This document shows positions 43,853 through 53,304 of a stretch of 64,000 nucleotides of DNA, piece by piece. The notes under the pieces were generated by a model that made no database searches, was not told where the DNA came from, and worked only from the letters and a program-made list of their open reading frames with translations. Every line of letters starts with the position of its first letter. The stretch's first letter is position 1. The position numbers and the translations under genes are program-made. This DNA is from Acidilutibacter cellobiosedens (GTDB taxonomy: Bacteria > Bacillota > Clostridia > Tissierellales > Acidilutibacteraceae). The stretch is taken from positions 1,106,673 to 1,170,672 of the forward strand of contig NZ_CP035282.1 of assembly GCF_004103715.1 (NCBI RefSeq), written 5' to 3'.

Positions 43853-45268
43853 ATGGAAAAGTTTTTTCAGTTAAATGAAAGAGGGACAAATGTCAGGACA
43901 GAAATAATCGCAGGTATTACTACTTTTTTTACAATGGCTTATATTATCTTCGTTAATCCAAACATTTTGTCAATTACCGGCATGGATAGAAACGGTGTAT
44001 TCGTAGCAACTATTTTAGCTTCTGTAATAGGAACTCTTGTAATGGCCTTAGTTGCCAATGTTCCTTATGCTGTTGCTCCCGGAATGGGGCTTAATGCATT
44101 TTTTACATTTACAGTATGCGGACAGTTGGGATTTAAATGGCAAGAAGCTTTAGCAATGGTATTTATATGCGGTATTATTAACATTATTATAACTGTTACC
44201 AAAGTTCGTAAAGAGATTATAAAGTCTATACCCCAAAGTCTTCAATTAGCGATTAGCGGGGGAATCGGTATGTTTATTGCTTATATAGGATTGAAAAATG
44301 CAGGATTTTTAAAATTTACTGCTGATCCGGGTACTTATGCTCTTTTGGATAGTAAAACCGTTGTTGCTAATAGTTCAATAGTTCCCGCCCTTGTTAATTT
44401 CGGCAACAAAGGTGTACTTCTTGCACTGATTGGGCTTGTAATTACGGTTATTCTAATGGTATTAAAAATTAAAGGATCGATTCTTATTGGTATAGTTTTA
44501 ACTACACTTATTGGTATACCTATGGGGATTACTTCTATTCCCGAGAAAATTTTTGATATCAGTGCAATCGGAGGAATAAATAAAGTAGCGGGTTCTTTCT
44601 TTGGAGATGTCGGTTTTAAAAGCATGTTCGCAAATTCTTCAAATATATTTTTAGTCCTTATTACTATATTCGGGCTTAGTCTTTCAGATACATTTGATAC
44701 AATAGGGACATTTATCGGAACAGGAAGAAAAAGCAACATATTTGATGAAGAAGATGAAAAAGCTCTTCTTCAAAGTAACGGATTTAAATCACGTATAGAC
44801 AAGGCTCTGTTTGCAGATTCAACAGCTACATCAATAGGTGCTTTACTTGGTACTTCCAATGCCACTACATATGTAGAAAGCGCAGCAGGTATTGGTGCCG
44901 GAGGGCGTACAGGCCTTACTTCAGTTGTGGTAGCATGTTTGTTTTTACTATGTCTGCCCTTTGCTTCTATAGTAGGGATGGTGCCTTCTCAAGCTACAGC
45001 ACCGGCGCTTATTGTAGTAGGGGTTTTAATGGCTGAATCCTTCGGAAAGATTAAATGGGGTGATTTAGAGGAAGCTATTCCAGCTTTCTTTACCGTATTG
45101 ATTATGACTCTTGCTTATAATATTTCTTATGGAATAGCCGCAGGATTTATATTCTATTGTATAGTAAAAATATGTTTAGGAAAAGCAAAAGAAGTTCATC
45201 CTATTTTATACGGAGCAGCAGTACTTTTCATTTTAAACTTTGCTTTATTGGCAATAAAGGGATTATAG
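43853..45268 (+). CDS. NCS2 family guanine/hypoxanthine permease (AzgA-like)
   Basis: About 471 residues. The start EKFFQLNERGTNVRTEIIAG and the segment TTFFTMAYIIFVNPNILS are hallmarks of the AzgA/PbuG-type purine permeases, with GMGLNAFFTF and DTFDTIGTFIG following. About 13 membrane segments. It takes up guanine, hypoxanthine or adenine with protons. ATG 43853 follows GAGAGGAG. The in-frame ATG at 43832 lacks a ribosome site. A very strong terminator follows. Confidence 0.9.
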   Translation: MEKFFQLNERGTNVRTEIIAGITTFFTMAYIIFVNPNILSITGMDRNGVFVATILASVIGTLVMALVANVPYAVAPGMGLNAFFTFTVCGQLGFKWQEALAMVFICGIINIIITVTKVRKEIIKSIPQSLQLAISGGIGMFIAYIGLKNAGFLKFTADPGTYALLDSKTVVANSSIVPALVNFGNKGVLLALIGLVITVILMVLKIKGSILIGIVLTTLIGIPMGITSIPEKIFDISAIGGINKVAGSFFGDVGFKSMFANSSNIFLVLITIFGLSLSDTFDTIGTFIGTGRKSNIFDEEDEKALLQSNGFKSRIDKALFADSTATSIGALLGTSNATTYVESAAGIGAGGRTGLTSVVVACLFLLCLPFASIVGMVPSQATAPALIVVGVLMAESFGKIKWGDLEEAIPAFFTVLIMTLAYNISYGIAAGFIFYCIVKICLGKAKEVHPILYGAAVLFILNFALLAIKGL

Positions 45269-45321
45269 TAAATATTAAAAAAGGATAATTACAAATAAAC
45301 TAATTTTAAATAAAAATTTTT

Positions 45322-45382
45322 ATAAAAAATGGCTGCTGCACAATGATTTTTATTCATTCATTGTGCAGCAGCCATTTTTTAT
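45322..45382 (+). terminator. Strong intrinsic terminator
   Basis: A perfect 25-bp stem (45322-45346 with 45358-45382), core ATGGCTGCTGCACAATGA and its complement, with an 11-base loop. Confidence 0.9.
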
Positions 45383-45383
45383 G

Positions 45384-45700
45384 CAAAAAAACAAAATGCA
45401 GGTTCCGAAAAATCTGCAAATAAAATCTTTAAATTCATAGGCTTATTAAAGTACGCCTTAAACCAACCCATTGAATGACTACGGATAATATCAGTCAATT
45501 TTTAGGCTCGATTCTTTTAGTTTACGGATTATTCAGTAGTTTCGGGACATTCTTCTTTTTAGTTGTATTAAGAATACCAACCTGACATAAGTTTAAAGAT
45601 TTTTTTATTTTAGGTAATTATGCATTAGTTTCGCATACTCGCCCTATTTTTAACATCAAAATGAGCACATTCACTAAATAAATAATGTTGTAAACCAAAT
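45384..45700 (-). other. Non-coding stretch, possible decayed ORF remnant
   Basis: No intact gene is present. On the minus strand one frame over about 45384-45495 reads without stops and ends SHSMGWFKAYFNKPMNLK and onward, with several stops upstream of it. This looks like a decayed gene or old transposase tail. The call is weak. From 45700 to 45835 nothing is recognised. Confidence 0.25.
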
Positions 45701-45835
45701 TTTTACTTGTTTTGAAGAATCTGATTTCAAATTCAAAAAGAGATGGTTGAAAATGTCAAGGTACCTGAATTACTATTGTCATGAAATTTTATGTTAATGA
45801 TTTATAAATAATTACAAATAAAAATTCAATTTCTA

Positions 45836-45864
45836 TTGACAATTTTCATGGAGGAGTATAAAAT
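45836..45864 (+). promoter_or_regulatory. Promoter of the por-abfD catabolic operon
   Basis: TTGACA (45836-45841) with TAAAAT (45859-45864) at 17 bp, or TATAAA two bases earlier. About 90 bp of leader precede porG. An IclR-family gene at the far end of the cluster is the natural candidate regulator. Confidence 0.55.
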
Positions 45865-45959
45865 AAAAATGAAAACAGAAATCACATTGTGGAAACTCAA
45901 AATGTAATGTAGTTTAATGATGTATATAATGATTATTATAAAAAAGGAGGATATGTAAA

Positions 45960-46511
45960 ATGATAGAAGTCAGATGGCATGGCAGGGGAGGCCATGGAGG
46001 ATTTACGGCGGCAAGGTTATTGGGACTGGCTGCATCCGTATATGGAGGCAATTATGCTCAGGCTTTTCCGTCTTTTGGTCCTGAAAGGAGAGGTGCACCT
46101 GTTTTAGGTTTTACCCGCATTGATGATAAGCCGATTAACGACCACAGTCAAGTTTACAGTTGTGACGTGGTTGTTGTTCTTGACGAGAGCTTAATTGGCT
46201 CTGTAGATGTGACTAAGGGATTAAAAGATAGCGGAGTAATGCTTATTAATTCACATAAAAGTCCGAATCTTTTTAATTTTAATGTAAAAGCAAAGATATA
46301 TACTATTGATGCTACTCAGATAGCATTGAATATCTTGGGAAAACCTATTACCAATACTGTAATGCTGGGGGCGGCTGTCGAAGTAACTAATTTTGTTGAC
46401 ATCAAATCGGTTTATGAGGCTATTGATTCATTTATGGATAGAGATTTACGCGAGAAAAACAAGAAAGCTGCTCAGACTGCTTATGAATTTATGAGAGGGG
46501 GAAATCAGTAA
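45960..46511 (+). CDS. porG: 2-oxoacid:ferredoxin oxidoreductase, gamma subunit
   Basis: 183 residues of the Por gamma type: starts EVRWHGRGGHGGFTAARLL with the family glycine-rich pattern and has FPSFGPERRGAPVLGFTRI near 40. It forms part of the coenzyme A-binding region of a four-subunit 2-oxoacid:ferredoxin oxidoreductase that converts a 2-oxo acid and CoA to acyl-CoA and CO2 with reduction of ferredoxin. The ATG follows AAAAAGGAGG. It is the first gene of the operon, and the delta gene follows without a gap. Confidence 0.92.
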   Translation: MIEVRWHGRGGHGGFTAARLLGLAASVYGGNYAQAFPSFGPERRGAPVLGFTRIDDKPINDHSQVYSCDVVVVLDESLIGSVDVTKGLKDSGVMLINSHKSPNLFNFNVKAKIYTIDATQIALNILGKPITNTVMLGAAVEVTNFVDIKSVYEAIDSFMDRDLREKNKKAAQTAYEFMRGGNQ

Positions 46512-46817
46512 ATGTACAAACCAAAGGTAGTCAAGAATTATCAGTTCCCGAGAACAAAAGAAGATATGCCCTTAGGTCCCGGTTCTGCCGCAGGGGTATT
46601 AATTGATGTCAATTCCGGATGGAGAACTTTTAGGCCGGTTATTGACGAGACAAAGTGCAGTATGTGCTATGTATGCTGGGTGGTCTGTCCTGATGGGGTA
46701 ATAGATAAAACCGGCACTAAACTGGAAATAGACTATGACTATTGCAAAGGCTGCGGAATATGTGCTTATGAATGTCCCTCAAAAGCTATTGACATGATAA
46801 AGGAGAGTGAAAAATAA
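46512..46817 (+). CDS. porD: 2-oxoacid:ferredoxin oxidoreductase, delta (ferredoxin) subunit
   Basis: 101 residues with two bacterial ferredoxin motifs: CSMCYVCWVVCP (Cys49, 52, 55, 59) and CKGCGICAYECP (Cys78, 81, 84, 88), each able to hold a 4Fe-4S cluster. It relays electrons from the TPP subunit to free ferredoxin. The ATG directly follows the gamma stop and its own TAA overlaps the alpha ATG, so the three are translated in step. Confidence 0.95.
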   Translation: MYKPKVVKNYQFPRTKEDMPLGPGSAAGVLIDVNSGWRTFRPVIDETKCSMCYVCWVVCPDGVIDKTGTKLEIDYDYCKGCGICAYECPSKAIDMIKESEK

Positions 46818-48013
46818 TGAGTACAACAGCAGTAGCAACAAAGAAAAATTTTATTTCCGGGGATGAAGCCGTGGCATATGCAGCAAGGCTTTGTAAACCG
46901 GAAGTTATTGCAGCATATCCTATTACACCCCAGACAATAATTATAGAAAAGATATCGGAATTTATTGCATCTGATGAAATGAAATGCCAGTTCTTATTAA
47001 TGGAGAGTGAACATAGTGCAATGGCAGCATCTATGGGTGCTTCAATGATGGGATGCCGTACTTTTACAGCTACTTCTTCTCAGGGGCTTTTGTATATGTC
47101 GGAAATGCTTCATTATGTAAGCGGCAGTCGGTTCCCCATAGTAATGATAAATGCCAACAGAACTGTTGCCGCTCCTTGGAACATATACTGCGATCACAGG
47201 GATTCCATTTCCGAAAGGGATTCAGGCTGGATGCAGCTATATGTGGAAAATGGACAGGAAGCCCTTGATACTTTGATTCAAGCATATAAAGTTGCGGAAA
47301 ATCCCAAGATTTTAACTCCAATAATGATTAATTTGGACGGTTATGTTTTGACTCATACTTATGAATTAGTCGATATACCTGAGCAAGAGGATGTAGATGA
47401 GTTTCTTCCGCCGTATAATGCTGTAAATAAATTCGATTTTGACAATCCAAAGAGCCTTAGCTTTACCGCTTCCCCCGAATGGCAAACAGAATTCAGATAT
47501 CAACAGCAGGAAGCAATGGAAAATGCCGAAAAGGTTATTAAAGAAGTTGATGAAGAGTATGGAAATAAATTTGGGCGTTCTTACGGAGGTATGATTGATG
47601 AGTATTACGTAAAAGATGCTGATTATGTTATCGTTGCCATGGGAAGTGTAGTCGGAACTTCAAGGCTGGTAGTCGACGAACTTAGAAAACAGGGGAAGAA
47701 GGTAGGACTTGTAAAGATTCGTTCTTATCGTCCTTTCCCGAAGGAATATTTTAAAGAATTAGGAAAGAAAGTAAAAGCAGTTGGTGTTATTGACCGCGAT
47801 ATTTCATTTGGCTACGAAGGGGCAGTGTACTCGGAGGTAAAATCTTCATTGTATACTCCGGGAGTGAATGTTAAAACGATAAACTTTATTGCCGGAATAT
47901 CGGGACGTGACATTACAAAGCAATATATTGCAGATATGTTTGGTCAGCTGGAAGCTGCTGACTTAGGTAAAGATGTAGAGGAAGTTCAATTTACGGGATT
48001 GAGGTGGAAATAA
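46817..48013 (+). CDS. porA: 2-oxoacid:ferredoxin oxidoreductase, alpha subunit
   Basis: 398 residues. The N-terminus holds AAYPITPQT near residue 35, the substrate-contacting motif of the family, and ESEHSAMAASMGASMMGCRTFTATSSQG follows in pieces. The C-terminal domain is of transketolase C type. Alpha subunits of this type accept pyruvate or other 2-oxo acids, and the actual acid cannot be read from the motif. Overlaps: TAATG with delta upstream and with beta downstream. Confidence 0.93.
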   Translation: MSTTAVATKKNFISGDEAVAYAARLCKPEVIAAYPITPQTIIIEKISEFIASDEMKCQFLLMESEHSAMAASMGASMMGCRTFTATSSQGLLYMSEMLHYVSGSRFPIVMINANRTVAAPWNIYCDHRDSISERDSGWMQLYVENGQEALDTLIQAYKVAENPKILTPIMINLDGYVLTHTYELVDIPEQEDVDEFLPPYNAVNKFDFDNPKSLSFTASPEWQTEFRYQQQEAMENAEKVIKEVDEEYGNKFGRSYGGMIDEYYVKDADYVIVAMGSVVGTSRLVVDELRKQGKKVGLVKIRSYRPFPKEYFKELGKKVKAVGVIDRDISFGYEGAVYSEVKSSLYTPGVNVKTINFIAGISGRDITKQYIADMFGQLEAADLGKDVEEVQFTGLRWK

Positions 48014-48900
48014 TGATTAAGATGAAAGAATTAAGCGATGAGGAATTGTTTTACGGTCATAAGGCATGCCAAGGATGTGGGGCAGGGATTGTATCACGTT
48101 TGGCAATGAAAATTTTGGGGGATAAAACGATAGTTGTTCTTCCGGCAAGTTGTATTTCATCTGTTACTACAATATATCCTCAAATGTCGTTTTTTACAAA
48201 TAGTATGACAAGCTCTTTTCCGGCAACTGGTGCTGTTCTTTCCGGAATTTCCGCAGCCTGTAAGGCTAAGGGATTAAATGATGTAAATGTTCTCGGATTG
48301 GCGGGAGACGGCGGCACGGCAGATATAGGCATTCAGGCTTTGTCAGGGGCAGTAGAACGCGGCAACGACTTTATATATATCTGCTATGACAACGAAGCAT
48401 ATATGAATACGGGCATCCAGAGAAGCAGCCTTACTCCCTATGGGGCATGGACTACAACCACACCTACAAATGACGGCGCTTTAGGAGAGACAAAGTTTAA
48501 AAAGAATCTTTTTGAGATCATGATGGCCCATCGTATACCATACTGTGCGACTGCCAGCGTAGGATATCCCTTTGATTTTATTAATAAAGTAACTAAAGCT
48601 AAAAAAATTAAAGGCCCTAAATTTATCCATGTATTGTCTCCATGTCCCACAGGATGGGGGTTTGATACGGACAAGACCGTAGAAATAGGGAAATTGGCTG
48701 TACAAACGGGACTTTGGTATTTGGCGGAATATGAAAAAGGTAAAATCAGGATTAATATAGAACCTAAATCATTTAAGCCTGTTTCCGAATATTTAGGGGG
48801 ACAGAAGAGATTCAGACATCTCAACAAAGGCGACTTTGAAGTTATTGAAAAACACAGGGATCGGGAATGGAAAGCTTTAAAGAATCTGGTTGAGGATTAA
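48013..48900 (+). CDS. porB: 2-oxoacid:ferredoxin oxidoreductase, beta (TPP) subunit
   Basis: About 295 residues. Cys19 and Cys22 (CQGCG), Cys in PASCISSV and Cys in SPCPTGWG are the usual four ligands of the proximal 4Fe-4S cluster. The TPP/Mg site is GLAGDGGTADIGIQ followed by YDNEAYMNTGIQ. ATG 48013 overlaps the alpha stop and has GAGGTGG upstream. A GTG nine bases earlier is less likely. Together with gamma, delta and alpha it makes a complete enzyme. The absence of a CoA-transferase gene nearby suggests that this complex makes the thioester for the pathway. Confidence 0.93.
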   Translation: MIKMKELSDEELFYGHKACQGCGAGIVSRLAMKILGDKTIVVLPASCISSVTTIYPQMSFFTNSMTSSFPATGAVLSGISAACKAKGLNDVNVLGLAGDGGTADIGIQALSGAVERGNDFIYICYDNEAYMNTGIQRSSLTPYGAWTTTTPTNDGALGETKFKKNLFEIMMAHRIPYCATASVGYPFDFINKVTKAKKIKGPKFIHVLSPCPTGWGFDTDKTVEIGKLAVQTGLWYLAEYEKGKIRINIEPKSFKPVSEYLGGQKRFRHLNKGDFEVIEKHRDREWKALKNLVED

Positions 48901-48971
48901 AAAAATAAAAAATTTATTAACAAATTAATGATGGCTATCTATGATTATAAGATAAAGGGAGAGATAAGATT

Positions 48972-50417
48972 ATGAAAACGGGAAATCAATACCGTGAAAG
49001 CCTAAAAAAGTTACACCCTATTATTTATTGTAACGGACGCAGGATAGAGGATGTAGTTGATGATAAGATGACCAAACCCCATGTAAATTCTGCGGCTATG
49101 ACATATGATTTGGCTTTTGAACCGAAGTATGAAGACCTGATGACAGCGACATCCAGTTTAACTGGTAAAAAAATAAACAGGTTTACCCATATTCCACAGA
49201 GCACCGGTGATTTAGTGAAAAAAGTAAAGATGTTAAGGATGATAAGCCAACATACGGGAACCTGTTATCAGAGATGTGTAGGGATGGATGCGTTAAATGC
49301 TACTTTTATAACAACTTATGAAATAGACAGGGATTGCCATACCAATTATCATGAACGCTTTAAAGAATATTATAAGTATGTTCAGCAAAATGATTTAATG
49401 ATAGCGGGTTCCATGACTGATGTTAAGGGAGACAGAAGCAAAAAACCGTCACAACAGGCCGATCCTGATTTGTATGTTCATATTGTAGATAAAAGAAAAG
49501 ACGGAATTGTGGTACGAGGTGCTAAGGCACATCAAACAGGCATGGCTAATTCCCATGAGATGTTGATATTGCCTACAACAAATCTGGGGCCTGAGGATAA
49601 GGATTATGCTGTGGCTTGCGCTATTCCCGTAGATGCCCCCGGAGTTATTCACATATTCGGCCGTCAAACAAATGATCAAAGAAGGTTAGACGGAGACATT
49701 GACTGCGGCAATTCGGAATTTGCCATAGTTGGCGGAGAAACATTAACGATATTAAATGATGTATTTGTTCCGTGGGAACGGGTTTTTATGTGTAACGAAT
49801 ACCCCTATGCCCAGAAATACGTAGAGACCTTTGCTTCCTATCATAGGCAGAATTACGGAGGATGCAAGGTAGGGCTCGCTGATGTAATAATAGGTACGGC
49901 TGCGGCGGTAGCAGACTGTAACGGAGTTTTAAATAAATCCCATATCAAAGACAAACTTGTGGAGATGACGTTTTTGGCCGAAACAATGCATTGCTGTTCA
50001 TTGGCTTGTTCGTCGGAAGGATTCAAGACCCCCGCAGGAAGCTACTATGTTAATACGCTATTTGCTAATGCGGCAAAGCTGAATTGTACGAGAACAATGT
50101 ATGAGATTTCTCGGCTGGCCCATGATATAGCAGGAGGTTTTATTGCAACCCTTCCTTATGAAGCGGATTACAAGTCGAAAGAAGTAGGGCCCTATATAGA
50201 TAAATATCTTGCTGCAAATCCTAAGTATTCCACAGAAGAGAGAATCAGAATGGCACGTCTGCTGGAAAATATGACCGGGGGAACGGCATTGGCCGAATCA
50301 ATGCATGGCGCCGGCTCTCCTCAGGCTATGAGGATAATGATATACAGACAAGCAAATCTGGAACATAAAATGGATATTGCTAAAAAATTAGCTAAAATAG
50401 ACAAGATGGAGGGGTAA
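48972..50417 (+). CDS. abfD: 4-Hydroxybutyryl-CoA dehydratase / vinylacetyl-CoA isomerase
   Basis: 481 residues, very similar throughout to the Clostridium aminobutyricum enzyme. It dehydrates 4-hydroxybutyryl-CoA to crotonyl-CoA by a radical mechanism using FAD and a 4Fe-4S cluster. All cluster ligands are conserved: Cys98 and Cys102 (TGTCYQRC), His291 and Cys298 (YHRQNYGGC), one residue lower than the known Cys99, Cys103, His292 and Cys299. Active-site Tyr295 and Lys299 also match. The ATG follows AGGGAGAG. It sits between the Por genes and the beta-oxidation-like genes, consistent with crotonyl-CoA as the link. A related substrate is possible. Confidence 0.93.
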   Translation: MKTGNQYRESLKKLHPIIYCNGRRIEDVVDDKMTKPHVNSAAMTYDLAFEPKYEDLMTATSSLTGKKINRFTHIPQSTGDLVKKVKMLRMISQHTGTCYQRCVGMDALNATFITTYEIDRDCHTNYHERFKEYYKYVQQNDLMIAGSMTDVKGDRSKKPSQQADPDLYVHIVDKRKDGIVVRGAKAHQTGMANSHEMLILPTTNLGPEDKDYAVACAIPVDAPGVIHIFGRQTNDQRRLDGDIDCGNSEFAIVGGETLTILNDVFVPWERVFMCNEYPYAQKYVETFASYHRQNYGGCKVGLADVIIGTAAAVADCNGVLNKSHIKDKLVEMTFLAETMHCCSLACSSEGFKTPAGSYYVNTLFANAAKLNCTRTMYEISRLAHDIAGGFIATLPYEADYKSKEVGPYIDKYLAANPKYSTEERIRMARLLENMTGGTALAESMHGAGSPQAMRIMIYRQANLEHKMDIAKKLAKIDKMEG

Positions 50418-50425
50418 TTTAACGT

Positions 50426-51610
50426 ATGAATGTACATGAAGCTGTAATTGTAAGCGGATGTAGGTTGCCTGTAGGTAAATTTGGGGGCTCATTAAGCAAT
50501 TTCAATGCACCTGAATTGGGTGCAATAGTAGTGAGGGAAGCACTAAAAAGGGCAAATATCAACGGAAATCAGGTAGACGAAGTTATAATGGGAACCCATT
50601 TTCAGGCCGGTATAAAGGCTAATTCCGCAAGACAATGTGCTATATATGCGGGCCTGCCCGTAGAAGTACCTGCCTGGACACCTAATAAAAACTGCGGTAC
50701 CGGACTTAAGGCCGTACAGTGTGCAGTTCAGGCAATAGGAGTGGGAGACGGAAATATTATTGTTGCCGGCGGCTGTGAAACAATGAGCAGGATTCCTTAT
50801 ATAATTCACAATCACCGATTTGGTGTCAGAATCGGCCACGGAGAGTTATTGGACGGCATGTTATACGATGGTTTGATAGACCCGTTTTGCAATTATCATA
50901 TGGGTGTTACTGCGGAGAATGTGGCAAAAAAATGTGAAATTACGAGAGAAATGCAGGATGAATTTGCTTATAACAGCCACATGAAGGCAGCTAAAGCCAG
51001 AAGAGAAGGGAAATTTAAAAATGAGATTATCCCCGTAGAAGTAAAAAAACATAAACAGACTGTGATTTTTGATCAGGATGAAACGATAAGAGAGGATACA
51101 ACTATTGAGACCTTATCTAAATTGAAACCGGCTTTTAAGGAAAACGGCACGGTGACTGCCGGAAATTCTTCGGGAATAAATGATTGTGCTGCTGCGGTGG
51201 TTGTGATGTCGAAAGAAAAAGCAGAAGAAATGGGGAAAAAACCTATAGCCGTATTTAGAGGATTTTCTTCGGCAGGAGTTGATCCTTCAATAATGGGTTA
51301 TGCTCCGGTGCCGGCAATCAATAAATTACTGAAAAAGACAGGGGTAAGAAAAGAGGACATAGATCTTTTTGAAATAAACGAAGCCTTTGCGGCTCAAGCC
51401 GCAGCGTGTGTCAGGGATCTCGGACTTGACCCGGAAAAAGTAAATGTCAATGGGGGAGCCATAGCTTTAGGTCATCCGGTAGGATGCAGCGGAGCCAGAT
51501 TAGTAGTGACGGTTGTTAATGAAATGATAAGGCGTAATGCTAAATATGCTGTTGTTGCTTTATGTATCGGTGGAGGCCAAGGAATCGCAAGTCTTATAGA
51601 AAGGTGCTGA
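50426..51610 (+). CDS. Acetyl-CoA acetyltransferase (thiolase)
   Basis: 394 residues, family length. The acylated Cys90 lies in [11 protein letters not shown] (usual form NKxCGSG), His in [10 protein letters not shown] and the second Cys in ALCIGGGQG. It cleaves acetoacetyl-CoA with CoA to two acetyl-CoA, or condenses in reverse. The ATG follows GAGGGG. It precedes Hbd and crotonase, giving the full crotonyl-CoA to acetyl-CoA route in one operon. Confidence 0.93.
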   Translation: MNVHEAVIVSGCRLPVGKFGGSLSNFNAPELGAIVVREALKRANINGNQVDEVIMGTHFQAGIKANSARQCAIYAGLPVEVPAWTPNKNCGTGLKAVQCAVQAIGVGDGNIIVAGGCETMSRIPYIIHNHRFGVRIGHGELLDGMLYDGLIDPFCNYHMGVTAENVAKKCEITREMQDEFAYNSHMKAAKARREGKFKNEIIPVEVKKHKQTVIFDQDETIREDTTIETLSKLKPAFKENGTVTAGNSSGINDCAAAVVVMSKEKAEEMGKKPIAVFRGFSSAGVDPSIMGYAPVPAINKLLKKTGVRKEDIDLFEINEAFAAQAAACVRDLGLDPEKVNVNGGAIALGHPVGCSGARLVVTVVNEMIRRNAKYAVVALCIGGGQGIASLIERC

Positions 51611-51619
51611 GATGAAAGT

Positions 51620-52471
51620 ATGACTATTAATAAATTATTTGTTATAGGTTCCGGAACTATGGGTTCGGGTATTGCTCAAACTGCCGTGCAGTCGGGACTT
51701 GAAGTAACAATGAGTGATATTAACGAGACCTTCGTTGAAAGGGGAAGGCAGAATATAGAGAAAAGAATAAACAGATTGGTTGAAAAGGGGAAATTTACGG
51801 CTGAGGAAAGAGATAAAGCATTAAACAGGCTGAAAACGACAGTCGGTATGAAGGAAGCCGAAACAGCCGACGCAGTAATAGAAGCGGCTTCCGAAGATGA
51901 AAAAATTAAGAGCGGGATATTTAAGGAATTGGATGAAATATGTCCTCCTGAAACTATATTTGCAAGCAATACGTCTTCGATTTCTATAACATATTTGGCT
52001 TCGTTTACAAAAAGACCCGATAGGGTTATAGGAATGCATTTCTTTAATCCCGTACCTATAATGAAACTTTTGGAAATAACCATGGGATATGTTACATCGC
52101 AGGAAACTCTTAGTAAAGCTAAAAAAGTTGGAGAAAAAATGGGGAAGGTTTACGTTGTTGCAAAGGATAAAGCCGGCTTTATAGTAAATCGTTTACTTGA
52201 TCCGATGCTTAATGAAGCCGTTTACTTAGTGGATGAAGGAGTTGCAACAGTAGAAGATATAGATAAGGCACTGGTTTACGGATGTAACTATCCCATGGGG
52301 CCTTTGGCATTGACGGACTTAATAGGTCTTGATGTATTGCTGGCTGTAATGGAAACATTTTATAAAGAGTATGGGGATCCCAAATACAGGCCTGCTCCTT
52401 TATTGAGGAAGATGGTCAGAGCGGGTAAACTTGGCAAGAAGACAAAAGAAGGTTTTTATAAATACGAGTAA
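51620..52471 (+). CDS. hbd: 3-Hydroxybutyryl-CoA dehydrogenase
   Basis: 283 residues. The N-terminal NAD(P) site is VIGSGTMGSGIAQ (about 8-20), followed by SNTSSISI, and the catalytic His lies in MHFFNPVPIMKLLEI. The C-terminal dimer domain contains DKAGFIVNRLL and GPLALTDLIGLD. It oxidises 3-hydroxybutyryl-CoA to acetoacetyl-CoA or runs in reverse. It starts 9 bp after the thiolase stop, which places its ribosome site within the thiolase end. Confidence 0.95.
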   Translation: MTINKLFVIGSGTMGSGIAQTAVQSGLEVTMSDINETFVERGRQNIEKRINRLVEKGKFTAEERDKALNRLKTTVGMKEAETADAVIEAASEDEKIKSGIFKELDEICPPETIFASNTSSISITYLASFTKRPDRVIGMHFFNPVPIMKLLEITMGYVTSQETLSKAKKVGEKMGKVYVVAKDKAGFIVNRLLDPMLNEAVYLVDEGVATVEDIDKALVYGCNYPMGPLALTDLIGLDVLLAVMETFYKEYGDPKYRPAPLLRKMVRAGKLGKKTKEGFYKYE

Positions 52472-52495
52472 ATAATCGTAAGAGGGTGTAATTGG

Positions 52496-53278
52496 ATGGG
52501 TTATAAAAATATTATTTTAGACGAAAAAGATGGTATTTTAACAATAACGATAAACCGACCTAAAGTTTTGAACGCACTTAATACTGATACCCTAAATGAA
52601 CTTGAGAATGTGGTAAGAGATATTGAAAGAGATAAAGAAATTATGGTTGTAATAATAACAGGAAGCGGAGAAAAGTCCTTTGTTGCAGGTGCGGACATTG
52701 CAGAAATGAAATCTTTAAATATACATGAAGGGCGAAATATGACAAGATTAGGTCAGTGCGTATTTCAAGAAATTGAAAATCTCAGCAGACCTGTAATTGC
52801 GGCCGTAAACGGTTATGCATTGGGGGGAGGCTGTGAACTGGCAATGGCGTGTGATATTCGTATTGCCTCTGAAAAAGCCAAATTCGGGCAGCCGGAAGTA
52901 GGACTTGGTATAATTCCCGGATATGGAGGAACCCAGAGGCTTCCGAGGCTGATAGGCAAAGGCCGTGCTAAATATTATATTTTTACCACAGATATGATAA
53001 CGGCAGAGGAAGCATTTAATATGGGGTTGATCGATAAGGTAGTACCTCACGGAAAACTTTATGAAGAGACATTAAAAATTGCCGAGAAGATAATATCTAA
53101 GGGACCTATAGCTGTGAGGATGGCTAAATATGCTGTTAATAACGGAATGAATATGGATTTGGCTTCCGGGATTGCTTATGAAGCCGAAGCCTATACCACT
53201 TCATTTGGTTCCGAGGACCGCATAGAAGGTATGAGTGCATTTTTGGAGAAAAGAAAAGCCGACTTTAAAGATGAATAA
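52496..53278 (+). CDS. crt: Enoyl-CoA hydratase (crotonase)
   Basis: 260 residues of the crotonase fold. The oxyanion-hole segments are VAGADIAEM (about 63-71) and YALGGGCELA. The two catalytic Glu are Glu114 (GGCELA) and Glu134 (GQPEVGLG), so it should be a true hydratase rather than an isomerase. It converts crotonyl-CoA, the product of the dehydratase encoded upstream, to 3-hydroxybutyryl-CoA. The ATG follows GAGGGTG. Confidence 0.93.
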   Translation: MGYKNIILDEKDGILTITINRPKVLNALNTDTLNELENVVRDIERDKEIMVVIITGSGEKSFVAGADIAEMKSLNIHEGRNMTRLGQCVFQEIENLSRPVIAAVNGYALGGGCELAMACDIRIASEKAKFGQPEVGLGIIPGYGGTQRLPRLIGKGRAKYYIFTTDMITAEEAFNMGLIDKVVPHGKLYEETLKIAEKIISKGPIAVRMAKYAVNNGMNMDLASGIAYEAEAYTTSFGSEDRIEGMSAFLEKRKADFKDE

Positions 53279-53304
53279 AGAAGACTATATGTGGAGGGGA
53301 GAAA

